From the NCBI GenBank assembly GCA_965225895.1, contig CBDDBR010000011.1, positions 1,364,001 to 1,428,000 on the forward strand: a DNA stretch of 64,000 nucleotides, read 5' to 3'. Source of the stretch: Endobugula sp965225895. GTDB lineage: Bacteria > Pseudomonadota > Gammaproteobacteria > Pseudomonadales > Cellvibrionaceae. A model generated the notes under the pieces. It was not told the DNA's origin and did no database searches. It saw only the letters and a program-made list of their open reading frames with translations. Position numbers and translations under genes: made by a program. This document shows positions 56,201 to 64,000 of the stretch, one piece after another (position 1 is the first letter of the stretch; each line of letters begins with the position of its first letter).

Positions 56201-58110
56201 AATAATGCTCGCACATCACCTAATTGAACCCCTTCATCTAAACGGGTATGCAATAAGAAGTCATGTAACCAAATGCTCTTTTCCACCTTATTAATTTTAT
56301 AAGGGTGTTCACCAATCACTTTTAGATTCATGCGTTCTAATACAGGAATCACATCCGATAGTGGTAATGGCGACCCATAATTAAACACTCTAAAGTGCAC
56401 CACTTTACTATCATTTTCATTAGGTTGAGAAAAACATAAGGCTATAGGGTTTTCATCGTTCAAATGACTAATAGTACGTATATCACTTAATGCCGTTTTA
56501 ACCGAAAAGCTGTCTTGGTATGCGATAGGAAATGCATTTTTATAAGACTCCGCTAAACGCTTGCCTTCATCTTCATCATAATCGATAGATAAATGACGCG
56601 TTAACGAGTCTGTCCACGAACGTGCGAGATATTGTATTTTTTCTTCTAATTCAGATTCTGACCACGTAGCTTCTTGTGATTCGTCTAAACGGAAAATCAT
56701 ATAGGTACGCGACAAAATAGATTCAGAATACGAGCTATAAAACTCACTACTCTCGGCACCGACAGCACTCCCTAACGTTTCAATAATATTTTCGCGTAAA
56801 TTTGTAGAAAATTGATCTCTAGGTATATAAGCCAGCACATTCACAAAACGGTTATCTGCTGATTTACGCATAAATAAACGTACAATACTGCGTTCATTAA
56901 TTTGGGTAATTTCTAATAGTGTTTGTTCTAGCTCATCAATACTACTTTGAAAAAGCTCATCACGGGGAAATGTTTCCAGCACCTGACGCAACACTTTACC
57001 GCTATAACTGCGTAAGCTTAGATTTGCCTGTTGGTAAATAGATGTGACTTTTTGACGAATCACAGGAATATTTTTTACACTGGCACGATAGACTTGCGAT
57101 GTATATAACCCCACAATGTGGTGAACACCAATAAAGTTTCCGTTTTCATCAAATGCCTGCACGGTAATATGGTCAGGATAAGCGCGACGATGAATCGTAG
57201 AACGTGTTGGGGATTTACTAAATGTCAACAATGGCCCTTTAGGGTCACACAAACATGAATGATCCGTAGGAAAATAATTATCAATATCGGTTTCTTTATT
57301 CAGCAAGCCATAGGATTTACGTAAACTCACTTTAGCTGCTTTATTTTTTGCTTTTGATTCATTAATATCGTAAAACGCGTATCCCAAAAAAGTAAAGTTT
57401 TTTGCCATTAACCAAGCAATAAATTGATTGGCCTCATTCACTTCTTCATTGGCATGATGACTTTTACCTACGGCAACACTTTCTCGTAGGTCTTGCAACG
57501 AATCGACAATATGCGTGTAATGATTATTCACTACATTCACATCGGTGATGGTTTTACGAATCGACGCTGCCATTGCCGTTAAATCTTGTGATTTACGATG
57601 GCGATTCACTTCAATATAAATTAATAATTCTTTATTTAACTCTGGATCAGGTTGTGCGTTCGCATGGTCTAACGAAGAAAAAGACAACAAGTCACCTTTC
57701 TTATCGCGGCGTGTTCCTAACATTAAATTTTTAATACTTTTTATAGATAAGCCTTTATTCGTCAGTGCCATACGCACCGAATCAATAATAAAAGGCACAT
57801 CGTTATAGTGCATCATTACTACGGTATTTTTACTTGTCCACCCATCCTCTTCTATTTTAGGGTTGAACACTTTGACCTTGGCACGCTTTTGTTTAAAAGG
57901 TGTTAAAAAGTCATAACTTGCTTTTATCATGCCAATCACATCATTAATATCATGCTTACTTAGTTCATGAATGGGATATTGTTCAAAAAACAAATCGGCA
58001 TAAGCTTGTAAATTCTTAGCTTCTTGAGCACTAAATTTTGCTGAAATCGTATCCGATATCTGCTGAAAAAATGCTGATTTATTGGCAGTTATAACAAGAC
58101 TCATGTCCAT
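53242..58110 (-). CDS. gdhB: NAD-dependent glutamate dehydrogenase, large type
   Basis: A 1622-aa enzyme of the GDH-180 class. A long N-terminal regulatory part contains ACT-like regions. The catalytic core carries RGGLRWSDRTEDFRTEVLGL near 835, VPNGAKGGFV and the coenzyme part GVGDMAGDVFGNGML near 1000, and a helical C-terminal domain follows. It deaminates glutamate to 2-oxoglutarate. The start at ATG 58110 has GGAG 8 bp before; an in-frame GTG is four codons upstream. It is divergent from purB. Confidence 0.95.
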   Translation of the reverse strand: MDMSLVITANKSAFFQQISDTISAKFSAQEAKNLQAYADLFFEQYPIHELSKHDINDVIGMIKASYDFLTPFKQKRAKVKVFNPKIEEDGWTSKNTVVMMHYNDVPFIIDSVRMALTNKGLSIKSIKNLMLGTRRDKKGDLLSFSSLDHANAQPDPELNKELLIYIEVNRHRKSQDLTAMAASIRKTITDVNVVNNHYTHIVDSLQDLRESVAVGKSHHANEEVNEANQFIAWLMAKNFTFLGYAFYDINESKAKNKAAKVSLRKSYGLLNKETDIDNYFPTDHSCLCDPKGPLLTFSKSPTRSTIHRRAYPDHITVQAFDENGNFIGVHHIVGLYTSQVYRASVKNIPVIRQKVTSIYQQANLSLRSYSGKVLRQVLETFPRDELFQSSIDELEQTLLEITQINERSIVRLFMRKSADNRFVNVLAYIPRDQFSTNLRENIIETLGSAVGAESSEFYSSYSESILSRTYMIFRLDESQEATWSESELEEKIQYLARSWTDSLTRHLSIDYDEDEGKRLAESYKNAFPIAYQDSFSVKTALSDIRTISHLNDENPIALCFSQPNENDSKVVHFRVFNYGSPLPLSDVIPVLERMNLKVIGEHPYKINKVEKSIWLHDFLLHTRLDEGVQLGDVRALFEDAFTNIWQRSVENDFFNGLVLSAQLSWRDVGVLRAYAAYMKQITFPFSKHAIIKTLMAYPVLSQKIVELFYLRFDPSMDSQSSKRDYYQLKDAVCEELDTVANLNDDRILRQYIALIEGTVRTNYFQQVDGQYKEYISLKMSPRSIPDIPEPRPLYEIFVFSNRVEGVHLRGGKVARGGLRWSDRTEDFRTEVLGLVKAQSVKNAVIVPNGAKGGFVAKKACMSDGRDAFMKEGIRCYQTFIKGLLDVTDNLEKGKIIPPKNVVRRDEDDAYLVVAADKGTATFSDIANEISVEYGHWLGDAFASGGSVGYDHKAMGITAKGAWVSVQRHFKEKGIDVQKQDFTVVGVGDMAGDVFGNGMLMSKHICLTAAFNHLHIFIDPTPNASVSYKERERLFTTPGTNWADYNQKLISKGGGIFSRDAKSITITPEMQACFDIDANSLTPTDLITALLKSPVDLIWNGGIGTYLKGGNETHADIGDKANDALRINGSQLRCKVFGEGGNLGASQLGRIEFCMNGGACNTDFIDNAAGVDCSDHEVNIKILLNDIISNSSLSQGQRNRLLASMTNTVSDMVLRNNYNQTQSISLSEREALSRVNEYRRLINSLESSGRLNRELEFIPSDQELLDRMADQQSLTRPELSVLNCYVKVQLKEMLAVDEIADNPYLASWVEKAFPEKLVNKYKHHIHSHILRKEIIATQLANDIVNNMGITFCHRLMESTGESAPAVAMAYVVARDVFQFERFKENVEALDYKVPAQDQLVLLSSMISRVRRGTRWFLRNRHSSMDLQKTVDVFKAAVSSAIKETPAVLNEPEQQVWQDKCVHFEGLGLSHDLANVMSMPGHLFSGLGIAEAGLQSKQAIPGVVEMHHLLGDKLGLYWFAHAVTDVKVENYWQAMARESFIDDIDKSLRVMTVALLRLAGNRFGHEETLQLWMHEYPVIVTRWRDIAHELQTTQGSDFAMFSVAMRELTELAEVCQSCDKLACD

Positions 58111-58327
58111 AATTGGCTCCACTTAAAATAGATACTAAACATCATATACATTGTGTTTAGGTAAAAGACTTATAATCAGCATAGCCTATGCCTACAGACA
58201 TGCCAGTTACCCACAATAATGAAGTCTGTAAGCCGCAGTAAAAGAAGCATTGAGTATTTAGCAAGCAATCCCATTTTCAGGTATCATGACGCCCTTTCTC
58301 CCACCGTGACAATATCAAGGCATATTT

Positions 58328-59695
58328 ATGGATTTATCGGCTCTGACTGCAGTTTCCCCTATTGATGGGCGCTACGGCAGTAAAACAAGTGATTACCGCT
58401 CTATTTTTAGTGAATACGGGCTTATTCGTTATCGTGTAGAAGTGGAAGTACGCTGGTTGCAACAACTCGCAGCGCACCCACAAATCGACGAAGTCCCTGC
58501 ACTCAGTGATACGGCTAACGCCTATCTAGATGCTATCGTGACAAACTTTTCTGTTGAAAATGCACAAAGCATTAAAGATATTGAAAGCGTAACGAATCAC
58601 GATGTAAAAGCCGTGGAATACTTCATTAAAGACGCATTTGCGAATAATGCAGAACTCGATGCTATTAAAGAGTTTGTACATTTTGCATGTACCTCTGAAG
58701 ATATTAATAACCTATCACATGCACTCATGTTAAAAGCAGGGCGTGAAGTACTGCTAACCCAGCTAGACACGATTGTTTCTACCTTAGCGAACATGGCTAT
58801 AGATTATGCTGAAGTACCTATGTTATCTCGCACACATGGACAAACTGCATCCCCTACTACGGTAGGTAAAGAGATTGCGAATGTAGTTGCCCGTTTACGA
58901 CGTCAACAAGAGCAAGCACAAGCTATCCCATTGCTGGGTAAAATTAATGGTGCCGTTGGCAACTATAATGCGCATCTTTCTGCATATGCCGATGTTGATT
59001 GGCAAAGTAATGCCGAAGCCTTTGTAACGAACCTAGGCTTGCAGTGGAACCCATACACCACACAAATCGAACCGCACGACTATATTGCCGAATTGTTTGA
59101 TGTGATCGCACGTAGCAACACCATCTTAATCGACTTTAGCCGAGACATTTGGGGCTATATTTCTTTAGGTTACTTTAAACAAAAAACCATTGCTGGCGAA
59201 GTTGGTTCATCAACTATGCCGCATAAGGTTAACCCAATCGATTTTGAAAATGCCGAAGGTAATTTAGGAATAGCCAACGCGGTATTTGGGCACCTAGCCG
59301 CTAAACTACCCGTTTCTCGCTGGCAACGTGACCTGACAGACTCTACCGTATTACGTAATATGGGAGTAGGCTTTGGTTATTGTGGTATTGCTTATGCGTC
59401 ACTACAAAAAGGCTTAGGTAAGCTAGAAATTAATGAAGCACTCATTGCAGCCGATTTAGATAACAGCTGGGAAGTACTTGCCGAACCTATTCAAACCATC
59501 ATGCGTCGCTACGGTGTTGACGAGCCCTATGAAAAACTCAAGGCGCTTACTCGTGGTGTGACCATCACTCCAGAGATTTTAGCTGAATTTGTTGAAGGTC
59601 TAGATATTCCTGAATCAGCAAAAGCAGATATTCGCGCGATGACACCTGCCAACTATATTGGTAATGCTGTCGCTCAAGCAAACGCAATAAAATAA
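58328..59695 (+). CDS. purB: Adenylosuccinate lyase
   Basis: A 455-aa lyase of the E. coli-like branch. It starts LSALTAVSPIDGRYGSK, with FVHFACTSEDINNLSHAL near 116 and SRTHGQTASPTT near 158. The catalytic serine loop is GEVGSSTMPHKVNPIDFENA near 290. It works twice in purine synthesis. AAGG stands 10 bp before the ATG. Confidence 0.98.
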   Translation: MDLSALTAVSPIDGRYGSKTSDYRSIFSEYGLIRYRVEVEVRWLQQLAAHPQIDEVPALSDTANAYLDAIVTNFSVENAQSIKDIESVTNHDVKAVEYFIKDAFANNAELDAIKEFVHFACTSEDINNLSHALMLKAGREVLLTQLDTIVSTLANMAIDYAEVPMLSRTHGQTASPTTVGKEIANVVARLRRQQEQAQAIPLLGKINGAVGNYNAHLSAYADVDWQSNAEAFVTNLGLQWNPYTTQIEPHDYIAELFDVIARSNTILIDFSRDIWGYISLGYFKQKTIAGEVGSSTMPHKVNPIDFENAEGNLGIANAVFGHLAAKLPVSRWQRDLTDSTVLRNMGVGFGYCGIAYASLQKGLGKLEINEALIAADLDNSWEVLAEPIQTIMRRYGVDEPYEKLKALTRGVTITPEILAEFVEGLDIPESAKADIRAMTPANYIGNAVAQANAIK

Positions 59696-60029
59696 CTAAC
59701 CGAAAAATAATACCCATTCCCTCCTATCAAAGGAGGGAATATCACTCCAGTCTCTTTTTCACATCAGCATCCCGCCCACTAAAACCTTATCTACTTCGCA
59801 TTTCATCAATAATAAGTAATGAAATTGAGTACACCAAAAACAGTGTACCTATACAGTTTTGGCGCCTATTAAAACAAAAGCGAAAATAATGGCGCGCATT
59901 AAAACAAACGAGACATTAAACATATTGCATGAATATACAACACATATGCTTTTTAGTAATATCAAATGAATATTAGCAATCGATATGTTTGCTTATCAAA
60001 AAAATACAAAAATTTAATCAAAGGAAATA
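59696..60029. other. Intergenic region after purB with a 30-bp-spaced direct repeat
   Basis: 334 bp, AT-rich. Besides the purB stem-loop it contains GTACAC-8 bp-GTGTAC (59829-59848). Two copies of GGCGC-NN-TTAAAACAAA start at 59861 and 59891. The end carries the promoter and the AAGGAAAT ribosome site of the next gene. Confidence 0.55.
59716..59740 (+). terminator. Stem-loop after purB
   Basis: ATTCCCTCCT pairs perfectly with AGGAGGGAAT across ATCAA, 21 bp after the purB stop. The T-run comes only after 12 bases (TCTCTTTTTC), so it is a probable but not classical terminator. Confidence 0.6.
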
Positions 60030-60446
60030 ATGATGAAAAACTTTTTAATCGGTAGTTTTATACTATTACTATCCTCTTCTGCTTTCTCAATATCTGAAGA
60101 TCGTGACTTATTTGTTAGCGTAACATCAACAACAAACCCAAATACTGGCACTGTTACTGAAAGACTAGCGGGTACGTTAGCTCTTAATGATGGCCTTGGT
60201 ACTAATTCTTTTATTGCTGTAACAAGCAGTAGCGATGGTTATATTTATTTTAGCGGTCGCGATGCGGGTATTAATTTTTCATGTTATGTACATGAAAGTG
60301 TAAAGTCTGCAGCCGAAATGGAAAACTACAGAGCTATTGCAGCTGCATTTAATAATGGATCACGTATTATTGTATCTAAATTTGGTCACATCAGTAGCTG
60401 TAAAGGTGTTTACTTAAAAACCAATAGCTGGCAGCACCTGAACTAA
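60030..60446 (+). CDS. Small exported protein, hypothetical
   Basis: A 138-aa protein with a clear signal peptide (KNFLIGSFILLLSSSAFS, cleavage after about residue 20). The mature part is about 118 residues, beta-rich and Ser/Thr/Asn-rich, with two cysteines (SCYVHE and SSCKGVY) that may form a disulphide. I recognise no family. It has its own promoter region and a strong terminator. The second ATG at 60033 may be the real start. Confidence 0.65.
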   Translation: MMKNFLIGSFILLLSSSAFSISEDRDLFVSVTSTTNPNTGTVTERLAGTLALNDGLGTNSFIAVTSSSDGYIYFSGRDAGINFSCYVHESVKSAAEMENYRAIAAAFNNGSRIIVSKFGHISSCKGVYLKTNSWQHLN

Positions 60447-60475
60447 TAATATAATAATACTTACGATATAAATAT

Positions 60476-60497
60476 AAGGGGGCATATGCCCCCTTTT
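60476..60497 (+). terminator. Rho-independent terminator after the exported-protein gene
   Basis: AAGGGGGCATATGCCCCCTT is a perfect palindrome (stem of 8 with an ATAT loop) followed by TT, 30 bp after the stop. Confidence 0.85.
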
Positions 60498-60511
60498 CAA
60501 GACATATACTT

Positions 60512-61063
60512 ATGAAATTAATCACTACTATCCTATTGTCAACGCTCTTATTAATCGCTTCTCAATGGTTAAGCCAAGCATGGCTATTAAATCAAATACA
60601 TATTTCTCATCAATCTCTTGTTCATCACATAAACTCATCAACAATAGTGCATGACAACAACCCAATTGCATTCGCAATAAAAAGCCAACCTAAAAGTACA
60701 GAACCTGTAAAGCCAGAACCATCTACATCAACAATTAAAAACACCGATTTTGAAGAAAAAATAACATTACTTATTCATAAAGAAATTAATCAAGCACTTA
60801 AAAATAACACTACAAGTAATACTATAGAAAAAAACATAGAACAAGAAACAGTAACCAATGAAGAATCTACTCATGCTTATTACTCAGCTTTAGATATCGT
60901 ATCAGAAGCACAATCTTATGGTGTTTGGGACGAGAGCATAAATATGAAACTCTCTCCTTACAAAGAAAAAATGACTCGATCTCAGAAAAACCTAATTGTT
61001 GAGCAATACATAAAAGCTTTTAACGAAGGCCTTATTTCACCGAATGTATCCCCTCCGTTTTAA
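60512..61063 (+). CDS. Hypothetical protein with N-terminal membrane anchor
   Basis: A 183-aa protein. Residues 5-25 form a signal anchor (TTILLSTLLLIASQWLSQAW). A Pro/Ser/Thr linker follows, and helices without known motif run from 70 to 170. It starts right after the terminator of the preceding gene, with no clear ribosome site. AT-rich coding. No family recognised. Confidence 0.55.
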   Translation: MKLITTILLSTLLLIASQWLSQAWLLNQIHISHQSLVHHINSSTIVHDNNPIAFAIKSQPKSTEPVKPEPSTSTIKNTDFEEKITLLIHKEINQALKNNTTSNTIEKNIEQETVTNEESTHAYYSALDIVSEAQSYGVWDESINMKLSPYKEKMTRSQKNLIVEQYIKAFNEGLISPNVSPPF

Positions 61064-61214
61064 TTGTTAACCATGCTCAGTTTTTAATATCGATAACGAT
61101 GACACCGCTACATTATTTTTCTCACAATATATTTACTCTAAAAATTGTGTAACAAGCATTAATAGATTACCCTATTATTCATGACTACTCATCACCCTTC
61201 ACTTGGAATTCACT

Positions 61215-61829
61215 ATGTATCGAGTCTATGGCGACAGGTTATCAGGTAACTGTTATAAAATTAGTTTACTCATGGCATTGCTTAATATTGAGTATGACTG
61301 GCAAGACATTGATATTCTTGCCGGCGAGACACACTCCTTAGCATTTAAAGCGATGAATCAAAACGCCAAAATTCCTGTATTGCAAATTAATACATCTGAG
61401 TTTCTTTACGAGTCTAATGCTATTCTTAATTATTTGGCGGAGGATTCTGCCTTTTTACCTTGTTCAAAGATAGCGCGAGGCAAGGTTTTGCAATGGCAGT
61501 TTTTTGAACAATATAGTCACGAGCCCTATATTGCTGTTGCGCGTTATATTAATAAATACCTTGGCTTACCCAAAGAGAGGCAAGACGAATACAACGCTAA
61601 ACAAGAAGGCGGGCATAAAGCACTTGCGGTTATGGAAGACCAACTATCAAACACCGCATTTTTAGTTGGCGATACTCCTACGATTGCAGACATTAGTTTA
61701 TATGCTTATACCCATGTTGCACATGAGGGAGGATTTTCATTAACACGCTACCCTCATATTGAGGCATGGATACGCTCTATAGAGGCCTTACCAAACTATG
61801 TCGCTATGAACTCATCCAGTCATCAATAG
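61215..61829 (+). CDS. Glutathione S-transferase family protein
   Basis: A 204-aa protein. The thioredoxin-like N-domain has YGDRLSGNCYKISLLMALL and AKIPVLQI (cis-proline), then FLYESNAILNYLA. The helical C-domain has FLVGDTPTIADISLYAYTH, the GST N-capping box. It probably detoxifies electrophiles; substrate unknown. The frame begins upstream at a TTG, but the ATG at 61215 is the family start. Confidence 0.93.
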   Translation: MYRVYGDRLSGNCYKISLLMALLNIEYDWQDIDILAGETHSLAFKAMNQNAKIPVLQINTSEFLYESNAILNYLAEDSAFLPCSKIARGKVLQWQFFEQYSHEPYIAVARYINKYLGLPKERQDEYNAKQEGGHKALAVMEDQLSNTAFLVGDTPTIADISLYAYTHVAHEGGFSLTRYPHIEAWIRSIEALPNYVAMNSSSHQ

Positions 61830-61946
61830 TCATTCCCCCCATAAAAAGGCGCTTAGAAAATCTGTGATGAGCCATTTAACTAACACTGGCTATAATGATT
61901 GGTTTACCCGCAAACAGAGACCAAACGGATAGCACATCAATTCTGC

Positions 61947-62918
61947 TTATGCACCAAAAGGAATAAAACTATCTGTCGCAATATCGGCCATGCTAGCACC
62001 CGATAAAAAGCATTGTTTGCGTAGTTTTGTCACAAAACTTTGAGCACCACATAAAAATACTTTATACCCCGCTAGCGTAGAAAAATGTTGGGAACAATAT
62101 TGATACACATCACCCTGAGTAATCTCAACATCATCACATGATTCCGCTTCGTGTAAACAAACAAGATGTAAAGAGACATTAGGGTGTTGATCCACACACT
62201 GCTGTAATTGATCCAGCAAATAAAAATCGGTGGCATACTGAGCTGCAACAACAACATCAATTGAACCATGATGATTGTGTTTTAAAGCATCTTGCAGCAC
62301 ACCCCATATGGGTGCCAAGCCTGTACCTATGGCCGCCAACAATATAGGTTGTTCACTGCATGGCGTATAAATACATTGCCCTAATGGGCCTTGTACTTCG
62401 ATGGTATCACCCATCGCGACCTCATCATTAACCCACGATGAAAATTGACCATTAGGGTATTGTCGGATATGTAAATCTATTAGCCCATCATCATTTGGCA
62501 GTGATGCTAACGAATAGCTTCTCGCCAGTGATTGATCTTTCCATAGCGTCACATATTGGCCTGCCTGATAATGCATATCAGCCTGTAAACGCAAGAGAAT
62601 AACACGTGAATTTAATGCTTCTTTTGCGACCACATGAGCCACCACTCGACTATTAGATGCATCTGCACGCTGAACAGTCATTGGCTCTTTAGGTATACAC
62701 TGACAACTCAAAAAATAATTGAGTTGCTTTTGTGCATCTGACAAGCCCGACTGCGCCGCAGTAATAGGTTCATCAGTATCTGAACGTAATAAACACGATT
62801 GACATACCCCCGATCGACAGCCATTAGGAATATCATGCCCGTCACGTAGCAACGCATCAAGCAATGACTCCCCTTCTGCACAGTCGACCGTGGTTGTTTC
62901 AAATACAACTGTTGTCAT
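61947..62918 (-). CDS. 2Fe-2S/FAD oxidoreductase (ferredoxin-NAD(P)H reductase type)
   Basis: A 323-aa electron-transfer protein. The N-terminal plant-type 2Fe-2S domain has CRSGVCQSC (34-42) and a fourth Cys in LSCQCIP. The FAD domain has LARSYSLAS near 135. The NAD(P) domain has AAIGTGLAPIWGVL near 195 and VFLCGAQSFV. It lies 5 bp after the truncated-haemoglobin gene and may be its reductase. Confidence 0.93.
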   Translation of the reverse strand: MTTVVFETTTVDCAEGESLLDALLRDGHDIPNGCRSGVCQSCLLRSDTDEPITAAQSGLSDAQKQLNYFLSCQCIPKEPMTVQRADASNSRVVAHVVAKEALNSRVILLRLQADMHYQAGQYVTLWKDQSLARSYSLASLPNDDGLIDLHIRQYPNGQFSSWVNDEVAMGDTIEVQGPLGQCIYTPCSEQPILLAAIGTGLAPIWGVLQDALKHNHHGSIDVVVAAQYATDFYLLDQLQQCVDQHPNVSLHLVCLHEAESCDDVEITQGDVYQYCSQHFSTLAGYKVFLCGAQSFVTKLRKQCFLSGASMADIATDSFIPFGA

Positions 62919-62923
62919 AATAA

Positions 62924-63277
62924 TTATACGTTTAGTACATCATCTTTTACGGATAAACAAATACCAATAATTTCATCGATAATGTCTTGCGGTACACTTA
63001 ATTCTTCTAATGTGGATGTCAGGCATTCTGCCACAGCATTAAAATGTACTTCGGTTAAATTCATGCCCTTGTGTGCTTCTCGCATATCTTGGCCTGAATA
63101 ATTATTAGGCCCACCAAAAGCCATAGTTAAGAATGCTTTTTGTTTCACTAACTGAGCATCCATATCAACCGTATCAAAAAAATGACTAATACGATCATCA
63201 CTTAATACTTTACGATAAAAAATATCTACCGCAGCATTTACGGCAGCTTCACCACCAATTTTTTCATAAATAGACAT
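62924..63277 (-). CDS. Group I truncated haemoglobin
   Basis: A 117-aa globin. It starts MSIYEKIGGEAAVNAAVDIFY, has FFDTVDMDAQLVKQKAFLTMAFGGPNNYSG and the proximal His in REAHKGMNL (residue 70). Related proteins bind O2 and convert NO to nitrate. It is first in a tight pair with the flavin reductase. Confidence 0.95.
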   Translation of the reverse strand: MSIYEKIGGEAAVNAAVDIFYRKVLSDDRISHFFDTVDMDAQLVKQKAFLTMAFGGPNNYSGQDMREAHKGMNLTEVHFNAVAECLTSTLEELSVPQDIIDEIIGICLSVKDDVLNV

Positions 63278-63312
63278 AACAATTTCCCAATTTACTAGTA
63301 TTTATTTGTTAG

Positions 63313-63651
63313 TTATTCAACTTTTGACAACATATATCCAACCACGGCAGATATATCGTCTTCGGTTAAATGTGTTTTACCGCCTTTTGCAGGCATTAAA
63401 CCAAACCCATTGATTGCATGACTCACCAGTACATCCTTGCCTTGCTGAGCACGCGGCGCCCACATTTTTTTGTTGCCCAACATAGGCGCACCATTAATGC
63501 CTTGAGCATGGCAAACTTTACAATTTTTCTTATACAGCGCTTCACCAACCGAATGATCTTCACTGGCCACAGCCGCATTAGATGTGCCATTTTTAGCGTC
63601 ACATCCCATTAATAAAACACTCAAAAAAATACCCCATGCAAATGTCTTCAT
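63313..63651 (-). CDS. Cytochrome c5-like lipoprotein
   Basis: A 112-aa c-type cytochrome. A lipoprotein signal with lipobox LLMGC (Cys 17) is followed by one haem site CKVCH (43-47) and a methionine ligand in FGLMPAKGG. It is likely membrane-tethered in the periplasm. It lies in a run with a DUF3365 protein upstream and the globin downstream. Confidence 0.93.
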   Translation of the reverse strand: MKTFAWGIFLSVLLMGCDAKNGTSNAAVASEDHSVGEALYKKNCKVCHAQGINGAPMLGNKKMWAPRAQQGKDVLVSHAINGFGLMPAKGGKTHLTEDDISAVVGYMLSKVE

Positions 63652-63692
63652 GCTCTATCTCCTTAATAATATATAGGCATTAATAAAATTAC

Positions 63693-64000
63693 TTATAGTG
63701 GTACACGAATAACAACACCACCCATGACTTCACCTAGAGCAAAATCTGTTTTAGGTGAATCTTTGTGTTCGTTATGGCATTTTGTACATGCGTCTGATAC
63801 AGCCACATCAGGATATACCGCTGTAAAATATGTGACATCACCAAGCTTTTCTTCACCGTAATAATTTTCACCCGGATTATCAGCAATATATTCTAAGCCT
63901 GCTTTTTCCATTGGTGTTTTAGGTGCATTCTGTGCATTAATCGGCCAAATAGATTGCAGGGTATAAGTAAAATCATCGGTCATTTCTGCCACTGCTTCTG
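63693..64000 (-). CDS. DUF3365 (Tll0287-like) haem protein, partial at window edge
   Basis: The frame is open through the right edge, so the N-terminus is missing; 99 codons or more are visible. The end of the domain shows VYPDVAVSDACTKCHNEH, a c-type haem site CxxCH, and ends FALGEVMGGVVIRVPL as in the DUF3365 family. These are periplasmic haem sensors or the sensor part of kinases; here it ends after the domain. Confidence 0.85.
   Translation of the reverse strand, partial: EAVAEMTDDFTYTLQSIWPINAQNAPKTPMEKAGLEYIADNPGENYYGEEKLGDVTYFTAVYPDVAVSDACTKCHNEHKDSPKTDFALGEVMGGVVIRVPL

Noticed and set aside
1..64000. CRISPR array or Cas genes
   Set aside because: No regularly spaced repeats with unique spacers and no Cas motifs were seen.
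1..64000. Insertion sequences
   Set aside because: No transposase-like protein or terminal inverted repeats with target duplications were found.

Overview
The window is a stretch of gammaproteobacterial chromosome carrying a roughly 30.5-kb genomic island. The host assignment rests on gene content and order: uvrY-uvrC-pgsA, murB/kdsB/lpxK/exbBD, a NAD-dependent giant glutamate dehydrogenase (GdhB type), DUF2835, CheV, Slt and Uup. Base composition is moderately AT-rich. I cannot name the genus from sequence alone; a marine or freshwater Cellvibrionales/Oceanospirillales-like lineage would fit.

Left chromosomal part (1-6437): a methionine synthase encoded as two separate genes (homocysteine domain, then pterin/B12 part, cut by the window edge), a DnaJ-related protein, the nucleoside phosphorylase PpnP, an RluA-family pseudouridine synthase, two membrane-anchored proteins of unknown role, a cold-shock protein, and tRNA-Cys followed by tRNA-Leu(UAA).

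Island (about 6415-36937): it sits in the 3' end of tRNA-Leu. A 25-bp tRNA-end sequence is repeated, with one base missing, at 36914-36937, and a P4-type integrase lies just inside the left end. Short GCTGGTA repeats with the same 12-bp spacing occur at both ends and look like integrase or excisionase arm sites. Most of the island is a one-direction (minus) run of putative anti-phage genes, read from right to left. It starts with a WYL regulator, then a coiled-coil protein and a PD-(D/E)XK nuclease with hydrophobic C-terminus, an AddB/AddA-like nuclease-helicase pair, and EVE-McrB with McrC. It ends with a HTH protein, a DUF499 ATPase, PglZ, a COG1743 (DUF1156) adenine methylase, a 169-aa orphan and a SNF2 helicase. 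The last six form a PglZ (Pgl/BREX-related) module that does not match a BREX type I can recall with certainty. Together the genes suggest layered defence: marking self DNA with blocking of unmarked phage DNA, type IV restriction of modified DNA, and degradation of broken DNA. The right 6 kb of the island (31.1-36.7 kb) holds mobile-element functions: AlpA, RadC, a small second tyrosine recombinase, an inovirus-Gp2/YfjJ-like protein and a HTH protein. It has strong inverted repeats at its divergent promoters.

Right chromosomal part (36938-64000): uvrY-uvrC-pgsA, AlkB, a cell-envelope run exbB-exbD-lpxK-kdsB-LMW phosphatase-murB, uup, slt, cheV, an EAL-HDOD protein, DUF2835, gdhB and purB. These are followed by two small exported proteins, a glutathione transferase, and a cluster of 2Fe-2S flavin reductase, truncated haemoglobin, c-type cytochrome lipoprotein and a DUF3365 haem protein running off the end. 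The reductase-globin pair may act as a split NO dioxygenase.
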